A stretch of 64,000 nt of DNA from Nocardioides ochotonae (GTDB taxonomy: Bacteria; Actinomycetota; Actinomycetes; Propionibacteriales; Nocardioidaceae): contig NZ_CP061769.1 of the NCBI RefSeq assembly GCF_011420305.2, positions 2,591,001 to 2,655,000 of the forward strand, given 5' to 3'. A program made the translations under genes and the position numbers. Below the pieces are notes generated by a model that was not told the origin of the DNA, did not search any database, and was given only the letters and a program-made list of their open reading frames with translations. Positions 1 through 8,692 of the stretch are shown one piece after another. The number at the start of each line of letters is the position of its first letter. Position 1 is the stretch's first letter.

Positions 1-1294
1 CGTCGGTGACGTCGCCGAACGTGGCGCGGATCAGGAACCGCGCGGCCAGCCGGTGCGCCATGAACAGCCCGGCCTCGTCGTAGCCCTGCCCGTCGGGGTG
101 GACGAACGCCTCCAAACAGACGTTCGAGAGACAGCAGTTTTCCCAGGCCTGGAGGGCGATCTCACCGCACGGGTTGGTCGCCTCGACGTAGCCAGGCTCA
201 CCGACGTTGGACAGGGTGCTATTCCAGTAGCCCGGCTCACCGTTGCGCAGCATCCCGTCGACCACGGCCCGATGCACGGCGCGCGCCAGCTCGACGCGGG
301 CGGGGTCGTCGGCGTCGTCGGGGTTGGCGATCAGGCGCAGGAAGTCCTCGTCAATCTCAACCGAAATGTTCGTAGTCCAGTGCTGCGCCGGGTCCGACTT
401 GCACGCGATGAAGTCGTGGATCCAGGGGTCGGCCCAGTGGACGATCGACATGCGCGCGGACCGACGCACGCCGCCAGCAACAACGCACTTGCCCACGGCG
501 TGATCCATCGACATGGCGTCCAGCGGCGTGATCTGCCCGGCGTCGGCGGCACGGTTGAGGACCTCGACCACCGTCGCCAGCAGCTCGGCCAGGGGCAGCG
601 GGCCGGACGCGGTGCCGCCGAACGTGCGCAGCCGCGCGCCTCGAGGACGGACCAGGGACACGTCGTAGACCCGGTTCGGGTGCCGGACGTCGTCGGCGAA
701 ATAGGTCTCGATCAGGTCGACCAGGGCGGCAGCCCAGCCCTCGCGGGTGTCCTCGATGCGGTAGGCACCGGGCCAGTCGGCGGCGTACTCATCGGACAGG
801 AGCCCCGCCTCGCGCATGGCGTCATAGTCGGCGTGTTCGGGGTCGGCCACGATGTGCAGCCGCAGGCGACGCCGGGGCGCGCCGTAGCGGGTCAGGAAGC
901 GCGATGAGTAGTTCGCGCCGACGCCACCGCCCTCCATGAGGCGCAGGAAGGTGAACGCAAAGTGACCGGCGAACGTGTCGCCCCACCCAGAGACGTGGCA
1001 GTTGAACAGAAATTGCCGACCCTTGACGCCGGACGCCCACAGGTGGCGACCCGCGGGCAGGATCTTGAAGTGGTAGATGTAGTCGAACAGGAGCCGCGCC
1101 TCATCGACGACGTCGGCGGGCCAGGTCTCAGGGTCGCCGTAGACGAGCCCCAGGTTGCCCACGACGACGCGCCGCACGGTCTCAGCCCAGGTCTCAGGAC
1201 TACCGTCAGGGTTGGGGCGGGCGTAGGTGCGGGTAAACACAGTCTCGCCAGTCGGTCCCCAGTTCGGGGCAGGCAGGTTGGCAAGGTCGAACAA
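1..1294 (-). CDS. nrdJ: Adenosylcobalamin-dependent (class II) ribonucleotide reductase, C-terminus outside window
   Basis: Reduces ribonucleotides to deoxyribonucleotides in the cytoplasm, supplying precursors for phage DNA synthesis. Read on the minus strand, the frame shows LPAGRHLW near residue 73, FNCHV (redox cysteine) near 90, GGGVGANYS near 118, a GGVRRSA segment, and the catalytic NPCGEI motif near position 165 of the window. These are hallmark class II RNR motifs. An in-frame TAG sits one codon upstream of the TTG at 1294, so TTG is the likely start, with AGAGGA upstream. It follows a tiny zinc-ribbon gene by 3 bp, so both are probably cotranscribed. The 3' end is cut off by the window. 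Confidence 0.88.
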   Translation of the reverse strand, partial: MFDLANLPAPNWGPTGETVFTRTYARPNPDGSPETWAETVRRVVVGNLGLVYGDPETWPADVVDEARLLFDYIYHFKILPAGRHLWASGVKGRQFLFNCHVSGWGDTFAGHFAFTFLRLMEGGGVGANYSSRFLTRYGAPRRRLRLHIVADPEHADYDAMREAGLLSDEYAADWPGAYRIEDTREGWAAALVDLIETYFADDVRHPNRVYDVSLVRPRGARLRTFGGTASGPLPLAELLATVVEVLNRAADAGQITPLDAMSMDHAVGKCVVAGGVRRSARMSIVHWADPWIHDFIACKSDPAQHWTTNISVEIDEDFLRLIANPDDADDPARVELARAVHRAVVDGMLRNGEPGYWNSTLSNVGEPGYVEATNPCGEIALQAWENCCLSNVCLEAFVHPDGQGYDEAGLFMAHRLAARFLIRATFGDVTD

Positions 1295-1297
1295 GGT

Positions 1298-1435
1298 CTA
1301 GCGGGTCCTCTCATCGTCGGGGGTGTAGCAGTCGCACCGGGGGCAGACGACAGCGCCACCGGGGGTCAGTAGTTCGCGGGTGCCGCACCAGACACACAGG
1401 CCAGGGCGGCGTACGGCGGCGAAGGTCGCCGTCAT
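1298..1435 (-). CDS. Small zinc-ribbon protein (45 aa)
   Basis: A 45-residue reading frame from an ATG, with two CxxC knuckles (CVWC near residue 14 and CPRC near 31) that would bind one zinc ion, and an acidic C-terminus (YTPDDERTR). It sits between the sigma-factor-like gene (9 bp upstream) and the ribonucleotide reductase (3 bp downstream), so it is part of the same unit. Function unknown. Small zinc ribbons next to RNR or replication genes are common in actinophages. Confidence 0.7.
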   Translation of the reverse strand: MTATFAAVRRPGLCVWCGTRELLTPGGAVVCPRCDCYTPDDERTR

Positions 1436-1444
1436 GGGGCCTCC

Positions 1445-2287
1445 TCAGATCGGGGGTGCGCCCAGGGCCTCACGCATACGCGCCAGTGCAGCGCCGCGTC
1501 GCCGCTGGACGGTTTGGCGGGATACAACGGTCTGTCCGGCGTCGACGGCCTCACGGCCCAGGGCGGCCTCGCTCATGGCCTGGACGACGCCCGCGTCACT
1601 CAGCGGCTCGCCGGTCTCAAACCCATAGGCGTACCGGACCACCTGCCGCTCGTCGGAGCTCAGGACACGCAGCGCATGGGCGACCATGAGGGCGTCCTCG
1701 ACCTCAGACAGGGAGCCCTGTCCGTCGGCCAGGGGCGCAGCCACGAGCCAGCCGCCCTCGTCGTCCTCATCGCTCAGGGGCACGGTGCCGCGCACGATCC
1801 GCAGGACCTCGTCAAAGGTCGTGACGGCCATCGCGTAGTCGGGGGCGATCGCGCGGGCCAGGTCTACGTCGCCGTCGACCTTGCCCAGGATCGTGTAGAA
1901 CCGCGACAGGGTCCGTGACGGCACGGCCATAGAGGCGTCCAGCCGCGCGGCGTGGCGCAGGGCACCGGTCACGACCTGGACGACGCGACCGGCCAGCCGC
2001 GGCGACCGCTCGAGGTCGTGATCCTGGATCATGCCCAGGAACGCCACCAGGGCCTCCGCGCGTACGTCCTCAGTCGCAGCCGCGCGCTCCTCAGCAGGGA
2101 ACCGGCGCAGGAACGTCGTGGCAAGTCGCCGCAGGGCCGGGGCGTACGCCTGGACTAGGCGCAGTTGCGCGCCGTGGTCGCCAGCCTGCGCGGCGCGGAT
2201 CGTCTCGACCTCAAGGTCCTCGGGCAGGTCGACCCGGTCGGACATGGTGCTAAAGACCGACTCGATGAAGCCCGGTCCGTAGAACAT
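1445..2287 (-). CDS. Phage-encoded sigma-70-family-like protein
   Basis: 280 residues. The N-terminal half contains AAQAGDHGAQLRLVQAY and a following helical segment resembling sigma region 2 (the 'aGd..Af..Lv..y' pattern of sigma factors). The C-terminal third contains LRVLSSDERQVVRYAYGF and SRQTVQRRRGAALARMREAL, which resembles region 4 with a helix-turn-helix for the -35 element. The ATG at 2287 has an AAGGAGG Shine-Dalgarno. Most plausibly it redirects host RNA polymerase to phage promoters; the motif family described at 6298, 9481, 10895 and elsewhere is a candidate target. The middle section (residues 100-190) is unlike standard sigma factors, so divergent function is possible. Confidence 0.62.
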   Translation of the reverse strand: MFYGPGFIESVFSTMSDRVDLPEDLEVETIRAAQAGDHGAQLRLVQAYAPALRRLATTFLRRFPAEERAAATEDVRAEALVAFLGMIQDHDLERSPRLAGRVVQVVTGALRHAARLDASMAVPSRTLSRFYTILGKVDGDVDLARAIAPDYAMAVTTFDEVLRIVRGTVPLSDEDDEGGWLVAAPLADGQGSLSEVEDALMVAHALRVLSSDERQVVRYAYGFETGEPLSDAGVVQAMSEAALGREAVDAGQTVVSRQTVQRRRGAALARMREALGAPPI

Positions 2288-2330
2288 TAGGGCGGGTCCT
2301 CCTTGGTAGTGGGGGGCTCGTCGTTACAAG

Positions 2331-2345
2331 GTTGTCGGGGACAAC
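2331..2345. promoter_or_regulatory. Inverted repeat in the leader of the sigma-like gene
   Basis: GTTGTC-GGG-GACAAC is a perfect 6-bp dyad 44 bp upstream of the sigma-like start codon, in the only non-coding stretch before that gene. It could be an operator or a small RNA hairpin. No confident -10/-35 pair is visible beside it. Confidence 0.35.
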
Positions 2346-2405
2346 AGTTGCACTACACAACCAGTCCAACCGGCGGCGTCTTCCACGTTGCGGGGGTGAT
2401 CCCGT

Positions 2406-2427
2406 CCACTTAGGCGGTCCTAAGTGG
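2406..2427 (-). terminator. Stem-loop after the 103-aa gene
   Basis: CCACTTAGG and CCTAAGTGG form a perfect 9-bp stem with a 4-nt loop, 15 bp beyond the stop codon at 2442. No U-run follows, so termination efficiency is uncertain. It separates the polymerase gene cluster from the sigma-like operon. Confidence 0.5.
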
Positions 2428-2441
2428 AGGGCCGTCCTCCG

Positions 2442-2753
2442 CTAGGCGTCGCCGTCGTAGCGGTCCACGGCCAGAGTCATGGCGACGCGGACGGCGTGGA
2501 CGCGGTCGACCGTCTCGCGCAGGACCTGCCGGGACCGGGCGACGGTGTCGCGCACGGCCAGGCGGCGCGGGTCCAGGACGGTGTCGGCGGTCGGGTCGGA
2601 CGCGGGGCCACCGGTGGCTCGTTCGGTGGTGTCCTCGCGGGGGCGGGGCACGGGCGACGCCGACCACTGCCGCGCCGCGGCGTCGGGCAGCAGGGCGGCC
2701 AGGGCGTCGGTTTCGGTGCGGACTGCGGCGACCAGCTCGATTAGGTCACGCAC
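2442..2753 (-). CDS. Hypothetical phage protein, 103 aa
   Basis: Reads MRDLIELVAAVRTET at the start and ends in an alanine/valine/arginine-rich amphipathic helix. A middle segment (residues 30-60) is rich in proline, threonine and serine and is probably disordered. It lies 31 bp downstream of the DNA polymerase and ends at a stem-loop, so it is the last gene of the replication operon. I do not recognise the family. Confidence 0.6.
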   Translation of the reverse strand: MRDLIELVAAVRTETDALAALLPDAAARQWSASPVPRPREDTTERATGGPASDPTADTVLDPRRLAVRDTVARSRQVLRETVDRVHAVRVAMTLAVDRYDGDA

Positions 2754-2784
2754 GGGGGTTTGCTCCTCTCAGGTGGGTAGGTGG

Positions 2785-4632
2785 TCAGGCGGCGTCGGCC
2801 TCGGGCGGGCAGCCGTAGCCGGATCCCCAGGACCGCCCATAGACCTCAGGCTCAGACACGATCGGGACGCCCCCGAAGGTCGACTCCATGAGTCGCCCGA
2901 TCTCCTGGATGACGTCTTCGGCGACGTCGGCGGGGGCCTGCGCGATCAGCTCGTCATGGACCGGCAGCAGTAGGTGCTCGCCCAGGCCGGCCTCGTGGAT
3001 GTCGACGATCGCCTGCGCCAGCAGATCGCGGGACGTGGACTGGACGATGTAGTTAGTGGCGGCGTACAGGCGGTCGCGGTCCAGCGGCAGGTGCCGACCG
3101 GTCGGGGTCACGACCTCACGCTTCCCGTAGTCGGCCCGGTTCTGTAGGCGCTGCGCGAAGCGGCGGATGCCAGGGAAGGTCTCGTCGTACCCGCGCAGGG
3201 CGGTCCTCACGGCCTCGAGGTCGGCACCGGTCTGACGCTGGATCGTCGCCGCGCCCCCGCCGAACACCTTTCCAAATCCGACGGCCTTGCTAATCTTGCG
3301 GTGCGCCTTCGTGAACTCCGGCCCGTAGACCATTCGTGCGGTAAATGAGTGCAGGTCCTCACCGTCGAGGATCGCCTGGATCATGCGCTCGTCGCCGGAC
3401 AGGGCAGCCAGGACGCGCATCTCGACGGCCTGATAGTCGGCGGCGACGATGACCTGTCCAGGGTCGGCGATGACGCCGCGGCGGATCGTCCAGTCCGACG
3501 AGGGCAGTTGCTGGAGGGGCGGGTTACTGATCGACATACGCGCCGTGCGCGCCTGTAGTGCGCCAATCATCGGGTGCAGCCGGTCGCGGTCGTCGCGCAG
3601 GTCTAGGAACGCCTGCGCGTACGAGGTCGACCACTTGTCCGCCCGCTTCGCGCGTAGGACGGCGTCGGCCAGCGGGTTAGGCGTGCGGGCCTCGATGCGC
3701 TGCCACTGCGTGTCCAGGTCGGCCAGGGGCAGGAGAACGCCCTTGTCGACCTTGAGCGCACCCGACGGGGTCCGCTCGGTCAGGTCCTCACCCATCGCGG
3801 TCAGGGCCTCAGCGATCTGCGCCGTGGAGTTGACGTTGGCGACGCCGTAGCGTGCCGCGGCCTGCCGGTAGTGCTCGGCCTCATCGCCCAGACGACCCTT
3901 CAGGTCCTGGATGTAGGGCACGTCCAGCAGGACGCCGCGCCGTTGCATCATCGCTAGCAGCGCCTGTAGCCGGTGCTCGAAGACAGACAGGCGGTCCAGG
4001 CCGACGTCGCGCACCAGGGGCAGCAGCTCGTCAAACAACCGGCGCGCCAGGATGGGATCCAGACCGGCGTAGCGCACGTAGGTCGGGTGGTCGACGTCGA
4101 TGACAGCCCAGCCGGTCTCCTTGGTTGCGCGGTAGTCGCGGCGGAATACCTCGTGCAAGCCCGCTTGAGTGTCAGGGGCCGACGGGTCCACGTAGACCTC
4201 CGACAACTCCTTGAGGGCCAGGCCGGTGCCGCCCTCATGGCGCTGCCGGGGGTCCAGTAGGTGCGCGAGGATCCGCGTGTCAAAGGTGCGCGGGGCCAGG
4301 TCCTCGATCGGCACGCCCAGGGCGCGGTCGATTACCTGGAGGTCAAAGGAGGCGTTGTGGACGGTGAACCGTCGCGGCTGCCTCAGGGCGCGCACGATGT
4401 GGTCGCGGAACCGGTCGGCGCGCAGGACCCAGGCCTCACGGTCGTTTCCGAGCTGGACCAGCCGGACGGCGAAACCGGGGGCGTAGACGTTGAGATTGGT
4501 GGTCTCGGTGTCCAGGCCCAGGACCTTGTCGCCGCGGGCCAGGAACGCATCGAAACCGGCCAGGTCGTCCTCGGTCTCAGGAAAGTAGATAGCGACCTCA
4601 GACCCGGCCAGGGTGTGCCGGTAGGTGTGCAG
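2785..4632 (-). CDS. Family A DNA polymerase with 3'-5' exonuclease domain
   Basis: Replicates phage DNA. The exonuclease domain shows LDTETTN (motif I, near residue 42) and VHNASFDL (near 90). The polymerase domain shows VVAADYQAVEMR (motif A, near 410), KISKAVGFGKVFGG (motif B region, near 455) and PVHDELI (motif C, near 575). About 615 residues is usual for actinophage polymerases. No ATG, GTG or TTG precedes exonuclease motif I in this frame; the first GTG would delete it. A CTG at 4632 lies 9 nt after AAAGGA, so I place the start there. It is downstream of the inserted cytosine methyltransferase gene and a hairpin. Confidence 0.93.
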   Translation of the reverse strand: MHTYRHTLAGSEVAIYFPETEDDLAGFDAFLARGDKVLGLDTETTNLNVYAPGFAVRLVQLGNDREAWVLRADRFRDHIVRALRQPRRFTVHNASFDLQVIDRALGVPIEDLAPRTFDTRILAHLLDPRQRHEGGTGLALKELSEVYVDPSAPDTQAGLHEVFRRDYRATKETGWAVIDVDHPTYVRYAGLDPILARRLFDELLPLVRDVGLDRLSVFEHRLQALLAMMQRRGVLLDVPYIQDLKGRLGDEAEHYRQAAARYGVANVNSTAQIAEALTAMGEDLTERTPSGALKVDKGVLLPLADLDTQWQRIEARTPNPLADAVLRAKRADKWSTSYAQAFLDLRDDRDRLHPMIGALQARTARMSISNPPLQQLPSSDWTIRRGVIADPGQVIVAADYQAVEMRVLAALSGDERMIQAILDGEDLHSFTARMVYGPEFTKAHRKISKAVGFGKVFGGGAATIQRQTGADLEAVRTALRGYDETFPGIRRFAQRLQNRADYGKREVVTPTGRHLPLDRDRLYAATNYIVQSTSRDLLAQAIVDIHEAGLGEHLLLPVHDELIAQAPADVAEDVIQEIGRLMESTFGGVPIVSEPEVYGRSWGSGYGCPPEADAA

Positions 4633-4670
4633 GGCGGGGGGTCCTTTCGTTATCGGTCCCAGCAGGGGGC

Positions 4671-4700
4671 GACCCCCGCCCCAGGACAGGGACGGGGGCC
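4671..4700 (-). terminator. GC-rich hairpin between methyltransferase and polymerase genes
   Basis: On the minus strand GGCCCCCGTCCC pairs with GGGGCGGGGGTC around a short loop. Its 5' edge overlaps the end of the 33-bp direct repeat at 4696-4728, which suggests the hairpin belonged to the original gene order before the methyltransferase was inserted. No clear U-run. Confidence 0.4.
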
Positions 4701-4728
4701 GCAGTTGGTGGGTTGGTCAGTCGGCGGG
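4696..4728. repeat. 33-bp direct repeat, copy 1 (flanks the cytosine methyltransferase)
   Basis: Identical over 33 bp to 6084-6116, in the same orientation; sequences diverge immediately outside on both sides. It lies just past the methyltransferase stop codon. It duplicates the last codons and 3' flank of the small zinc-ribbon gene at 6105, so it looks like a target or recombination duplication. Confidence 0.95.
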
Positions 4729-4733
4729 ACGCG

Positions 4734-6014
4734 CTAGCGGGATTCCTGGGAATGCGCGACGCCGGCCAGCAGGTGAACAGTGAGGCGCATTTGCATAAGC
4801 GGCGGGACGGCATTGCCAACCTGGACGAATTGGCTAGTAGCGCTGCCCTGCCACGGATAATCCGCTGGGAAGCTCTGGAGTACGCCAGCCTCCGCGACGG
4901 ACACGCGTACGCCATCATTACGGGACTTTGTGGAGCCGTTATAGCGGTTGGCCGTCGCGCCCGGATTCTGCACGAGTCCACGACCGGCGACAGTCGTAGC
5001 GGGTCGCTTATCCGGCCAGGTCTCATCTACCGGCGTCCCGCTCTGGTCATTCCAGCGCGGAGAACCGTCGTCCAGCGTCTCGCGCGGGTTCCAGCGCGGG
5101 CGCTCGTGGCCGAATGCCAGAGTCGGCGACGGCATGCACGGCGTACGGTGCGCGGAATTCGGGCGCGGATTTGTCGCGCTAAGCGTTACCGGACAGTCGC
5201 ACGGCTCGTCGCGCTCGTGCGGAACCCAGGGCCCGTTATCGTCCGCCTTTCGACGTGCCACACGCTCGGCCCGCTCCGCCGCGATCGGCCGATCGTGCTG
5301 GCCAAAAAGGTAACCCTTCGGAGCGCCGGGCGCGGCCCAGCCCAGCGCCTCCGACATACTGACCCACGGCAAAACGTCCGGGTCGAGCCGCTCCGGAGAG
5401 CGGGAGTAATACCGGGAGTGCGTCGGAGTCGGCGCGCTAACCGGCCCTAGGCGAGACGCGAGCAGAATAGCGCGCTTTCGCGTCTGGGGAACGCCGTACT
5501 GCTCCGCCTGCACATATCCGGTCCAGACGCTATAGCCTTCGCGCTCCAGCTTGTGGCCGATTGCCTCCCAAACCACGAGAGCGGCGGGAACCTGCTCCAG
5601 CATCACAAAGGAAGGCGACAGGGCCGCAATCCAGCGGAGCACTTCGATAGTGAGCGGTGAACGCTCGTCGTAACAATCTCCCAGCGCGCCAGACTCGACA
5701 GCAGCGGCGAGCGCGGCCAGGTCCTTACGGCCCGCGCCACGGCCAGCCATACTAAGGCCCTGACACGGCGGAGACGCCTGGATTAGCAAATGCCGCCCGT
5801 CGGCTCCCAGCCCGTAAAGGTCGGCAACCTCACGCGGGTCGAGCTCGCGGACGTCCTCCAGCAAAGCCGCATGGCCCGCCGCGCGTGCCGTAGCAACGGC
5901 GTCCGGCTCGTGCTCGACGCCAACGACCTTATTCATCCCAGCCATTCGGAGCCCTTCACAGACTCCGCCGGGTCCCGAAAACAATACGATAGCGTCCACG
6001 CTACGCGCGTCCAC
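4734..6014 (-). CDS. C5-cytosine-specific DNA methyltransferase (solitary)
   Basis: Transfers a methyl group from S-adenosylmethionine to cytosine C5 in DNA. Visible motifs: LFSGPGG (motif I, near residue 12), SPPCQG (motif IV with catalytic Cys, near 82), LEQVPA (motif VI), QYGVPQTRKR (motif VIII, near 172) and QVGNAVPP (motif X, near 405). The target-recognition region (about 190-385) is unique. Start is GTG at 6014 with AAGGAGG 7 nt upstream. No restriction enzyme is adjacent, so anti-restriction or regulatory methylation is likely. By eye its GC content is lower than that of neighbours and it is flanked by a 33-bp direct repeat, so it is probably a recently acquired cargo gene. Confidence 0.93.
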   Translation of the reverse strand: MDARSVDAIVLFSGPGGVCEGLRMAGMNKVVGVEHEPDAVATARAAGHAALLEDVRELDPREVADLYGLGADGRHLLIQASPPCQGLSMAGRGAGRKDLAALAAAVESGALGDCYDERSPLTIEVLRWIAALSPSFVMLEQVPAALVVWEAIGHKLEREGYSVWTGYVQAEQYGVPQTRKRAILLASRLGPVSAPTPTHSRYYSRSPERLDPDVLPWVSMSEALGWAAPGAPKGYLFGQHDRPIAAERAERVARRKADDNGPWVPHERDEPCDCPVTLSATNPRPNSAHRTPCMPSPTLAFGHERPRWNPRETLDDGSPRWNDQSGTPVDETWPDKRPATTVAGRGLVQNPGATANRYNGSTKSRNDGVRVSVAEAGVLQSFPADYPWQGSATSQFVQVGNAVPPLMQMRLTVHLLAGVAHSQESR

Positions 6015-6083
6015 AACCGATCCTCCTTTAGATATCGTACAAATCCCGGACCGCTCATCCCGTTAAGCGGCGGGGCCTCACTA

Positions 6084-6116
6084 GGGCCGCAGTTGGTGGG
6101 TTGGTCAGTCGGCGGG
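6084..6116. repeat. 33-bp direct repeat, copy 2
   Basis: Matches 4696-4728 base for base. This copy spans the last codons and stop of the small zinc-ribbon gene (6105-6233), so it is the copy fixed by coding sequence. The DNA between the copies holds only the methyltransferase gene and its own leader. Confidence 0.95.
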
Positions 6117-6233
6117 TGCAGGGACTACGTCGACCACGTAGCCCTCCTCGAGGCAGTCAGGGCAGACCGTCGGCAGTTCGGTCACGAACACTCCGCACCC
6201 GCACCGGGGGCAGTGGGCAGGGATGACCAGCAG
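6105..6233 (-). CDS. Small zinc-ribbon protein, probable CTG start (42 aa)
   Basis: Encodes two knuckles, CPRCG (near residue 8) and CPDC (near 27), then an acidic tail ending PAPAD. A perfect AAGGAGG lies 6 nt before CTG at 6233. The only GTG codons in frame would remove the first knuckle, and no ATG or TTG exists in this frame. The gene follows the primase-helicase by 11 bp and sits about 65 bp from the promoter-like motif at 6298. Its 3' end is part of the duplicated 33-bp repeat. Function unknown. Confidence 0.55.
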   Translation of the reverse strand: MLVIPAHCPRCGCGVFVTELPTVCPDCLEEGYVVDVVPAPAD

Positions 6234-6244
6234 GGCAAACCTCC

Positions 6245-8692
6245 TTAGACGTCGAACAGGGACGGACCGCCAGGGGCCGTCGCGGTGTCAGTAGGTGAGT
6301 GCGCCAGCGGGGCCTGTCCTGCCCGTGTGACCCCGACCTCCTCACGGTCGGCGGCGCGGGCACGGCGTACGCCCTCAAACACAACGCCCGCCGCTGCGCG
6401 CCGCTTGACCAGCCCGCGCTCCTCAAGGGCGGCGAAGAACGTGCGGCGGGTCCAACGTTCGCGGCCAGGCAGGTTCTCCTCGTCGGCCCATTCCAGGTAG
6501 GCATCGAAGAGGGCTTTGCCGGTCAGCCGTTCGCCGTCCTCGACGACGAATACGCCGGGCAGGAAACCGGCCAGGGCGTTAGACGTCTCGCGGTATTCGG
6601 CGGTCGCGTGCCGGATGACCTCAGGGTCCTCAAGTCCACGCGCAAACCACTCGACCGCGCCCCGCACAGCCCACGCCAGGATCCCAGCGCGCTCGCCCAG
6701 CAGCGTGTCGCCTAGACGGTGGTCGCGCTCATGGGGGGCAAAGTAACGCTCGAACGGAACCAGCTTCACCCGACGCCACAGACCCTCGTCCTGTCCGCGG
6801 AAGTTGGGCTTGTAGTTCGTCGCCAGCATGAGGGCGAACGTCGGGCGGAACTCGAAGAACTCTTTGCGCATGAACCGGGCAGCGATCAGGTCACGCCCGG
6901 TCACCCGCTTGAGGACGGCCTCAGCCATAGGTCGCCCCTGATCGCCCTCGCTAGCCATGACCAGCCGCGCGCCCTTGAGGGCCGCTAGGTCGTTCGGGAT
7001 CCCGCCAGCAGACTTCTCCTCAAAGGTGGAGAAGGGCGTCGTGACGGTCAGCTCGCGAAAGACCTCAGTCAGGGTGTCGGTTAGGACAGACTTACCGTTA
7101 GCGCCGGTGCCCCAAAGGACGGCGAACGCCTGCTCGTCGGTGCGCCCTGTGATCCCGTAGCCGACCCATCGGCGCATGAAGTCGGGCAGGTCGGGATGCG
7201 CAGGAAAGATCTCCCGCAGGAACGCATCCCACCGCGGGCAGCGGGCGTCAGGGTCGTAGTCGACCTCGACGCGCCGGGTCAGCAGGAGCGCCGGGTCGTG
7301 GGGCCGCAGGGTGCCGGTGCGCAGGTCCACGACGCCGTTAGCGACGGCCAGGAGGTCGGGGTGTCGGTCGAAGTCGTTGACGTCCATCGCCACGTCCCGC
7401 AGGGCCGCCAGCTCCTTGAGTGCCGACTCGATCCCGCGCGACGATTGCGAATAGCGCGCCCATCCGGCCCAGTGCCGGGCCACCCGCGCCTTCGTCGTGT
7501 TCTCAGGCTCAGCCAGGGACGCCGCGGATAGGTCGGCGGCCAGTTCGGCGACTTGCTGCGCCGCGGCCTGGACCAGGGAGCGGGTCCGGTCCAGTCGGTC
7601 GTGCCGCCAGACCCCGCCGTGCAGCAGGAAGAAACCGACCTCAGGCGAATACTTGACCCCAGACCCGCGCGCGGCGATGAAGTCGCGCGCGAAGTAGGCG
7701 TTGCCCAGGTCGGTCAGGGGGTAGCGGGTCTCGTCACGTTCGCGCAGGACGGCGGCGACGGTGGTCTCCTCACGGGTGTCAGTGATCGCCCGAATGACCT
7801 GCGCAGGGAACCGGACCGGGTCGACCTCACGCCAGTCGGTCAGGTCGTGGTCGTCAGGGACCGGCAGGACCTTGACCCGCTTGCCGCGGGCCAGCAACTC
7901 GCGCGACAGGGTCGTAGCGAACGTCCGACCCGCGGGGTCGCCGTCGCCGCAGATTACGGCCAGCCGGTCGTCCAACATGTCGGCGATCGCCTCGACCACG
8001 GCGGGGTTAGAGGCCAGGCCTGCGCCACGCACGCCGATCGTGTCGTAGCCCAGGGCCGCGCCGGTCAGTGAGTCGCCAGGACCCTCGGTGATGAGGACCT
8101 CGTCCCAGTTCGCGCCACCAGGAAAGTAGGCGACCTTCGCCCAGGACGCGCCCTCGGGCGACCGCGGACCGAACCACCGCACGGCGGCGTCCCGCTTGAG
8201 GGCTCGAGCCTGGAAACCACGGGCGACGCCGTCGGGGTCACGGAACGGCACGACCAGCCGGACGCCACCGGGCAGGTCGTCGGCTGCGCCCAGCCCGAGG
8301 CGCTCCATGTCCGCGGGGGTCAGCCCGAACCGGCGCGCGGCGTAGTCCTGGACCTCAGGGCAGTCGGCCAGGGCAGCCGACCACCGGTCCAGGTCGACGG
8401 CCAGGCGGGCGACGTCGGCAGGCGACGCGGGCCGGTCCGTCGAGGCCGCGCGGCGAAAGTCCAGGGAATCGCCCGCGGTCATGGTCGCCAGGTCGCGCAT
8501 CGTCAGGCCGAGCTGCGCCACGACCGTCGCCGTCGGGCAACCGGCGCGGCACTTGACCAGAACCGCGCCCTTCTCAGAAACCGTGATCCTCAGGGACGGG
8601 TCGGTGTCGTGGTGCGCGGGGCAGTGGACGCGGTAGCCGTCGGGGTCGTGCTCGACTACGTCGAAGCGTGAAATCAGGTCGTCGAGGGTCAC
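6245..8692 (-). CDS. Phage primase-helicase (CHC2-type zinc finger, TOPRIM, SF3 helicase)
   Basis: Combines primer synthesis and DNA unwinding. The N-terminus has a zinc site VHCPAHHD...KCRAGCP (residues 18-52). A TOPRIM-like block reads LITEGPGDSL near 205 and ICGDGDPAGR near 245. The C-terminal half carries the SF3 helicase: Walker A LWGTGANGKS near 525, acidic Walker B-like RLVMASEGDQ near 565, and MLATNYKP near 625, followed by a winged-helix-like D5 C-terminus. At 815 residues it matches P4/D5-type fused enzymes. It overlaps the upstream adenine methyltransferase by 4 bp (ATGA), so translation is coupled. Confidence 0.93.
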   Translation of the reverse strand: MTLDDLISRFDVVEHDPDGYRVHCPAHHDTDPSLRITVSEKGAVLVKCRAGCPTATVVAQLGLTMRDLATMTAGDSLDFRRAASTDRPASPADVARLAVDLDRWSAALADCPEVQDYAARRFGLTPADMERLGLGAADDLPGGVRLVVPFRDPDGVARGFQARALKRDAAVRWFGPRSPEGASWAKVAYFPGGANWDEVLITEGPGDSLTGAALGYDTIGVRGAGLASNPAVVEAIADMLDDRLAVICGDGDPAGRTFATTLSRELLARGKRVKVLPVPDDHDLTDWREVDPVRFPAQVIRAITDTREETTVAAVLRERDETRYPLTDLGNAYFARDFIAARGSGVKYSPEVGFFLLHGGVWRHDRLDRTRSLVQAAAQQVAELAADLSAASLAEPENTTKARVARHWAGWARYSQSSRGIESALKELAALRDVAMDVNDFDRHPDLLAVANGVVDLRTGTLRPHDPALLLTRRVEVDYDPDARCPRWDAFLREIFPAHPDLPDFMRRWVGYGITGRTDEQAFAVLWGTGANGKSVLTDTLTEVFRELTVTTPFSTFEEKSAGGIPNDLAALKGARLVMASEGDQGRPMAEAVLKRVTGRDLIAARFMRKEFFEFRPTFALMLATNYKPNFRGQDEGLWRRVKLVPFERYFAPHERDHRLGDTLLGERAGILAWAVRGAVEWFARGLEDPEVIRHATAEYRETSNALAGFLPGVFVVEDGERLTGKALFDAYLEWADEENLPGRERWTRRTFFAALEERGLVKRRAAAGVVFEGVRRARAADREEVGVTRAGQAPLAHSPTDTATAPGGPSLFDV
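6298..6324 (-). promoter_or_regulatory. Phage promoter-family motif, copy m1
   Basis: Minus strand GGGCAG-N11-CTGGCGCACT, embedded in the 3' end of the primase-helicase gene and directed at the zinc-ribbon/methyltransferase/polymerase genes. The sequence after the core (CACCTACTGAC) is nearly identical to that at m3 (10895). Being in coding DNA this copy is partly constrained by protein sequence, so it is weaker evidence than the intergenic copies. Confidence 0.5.
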
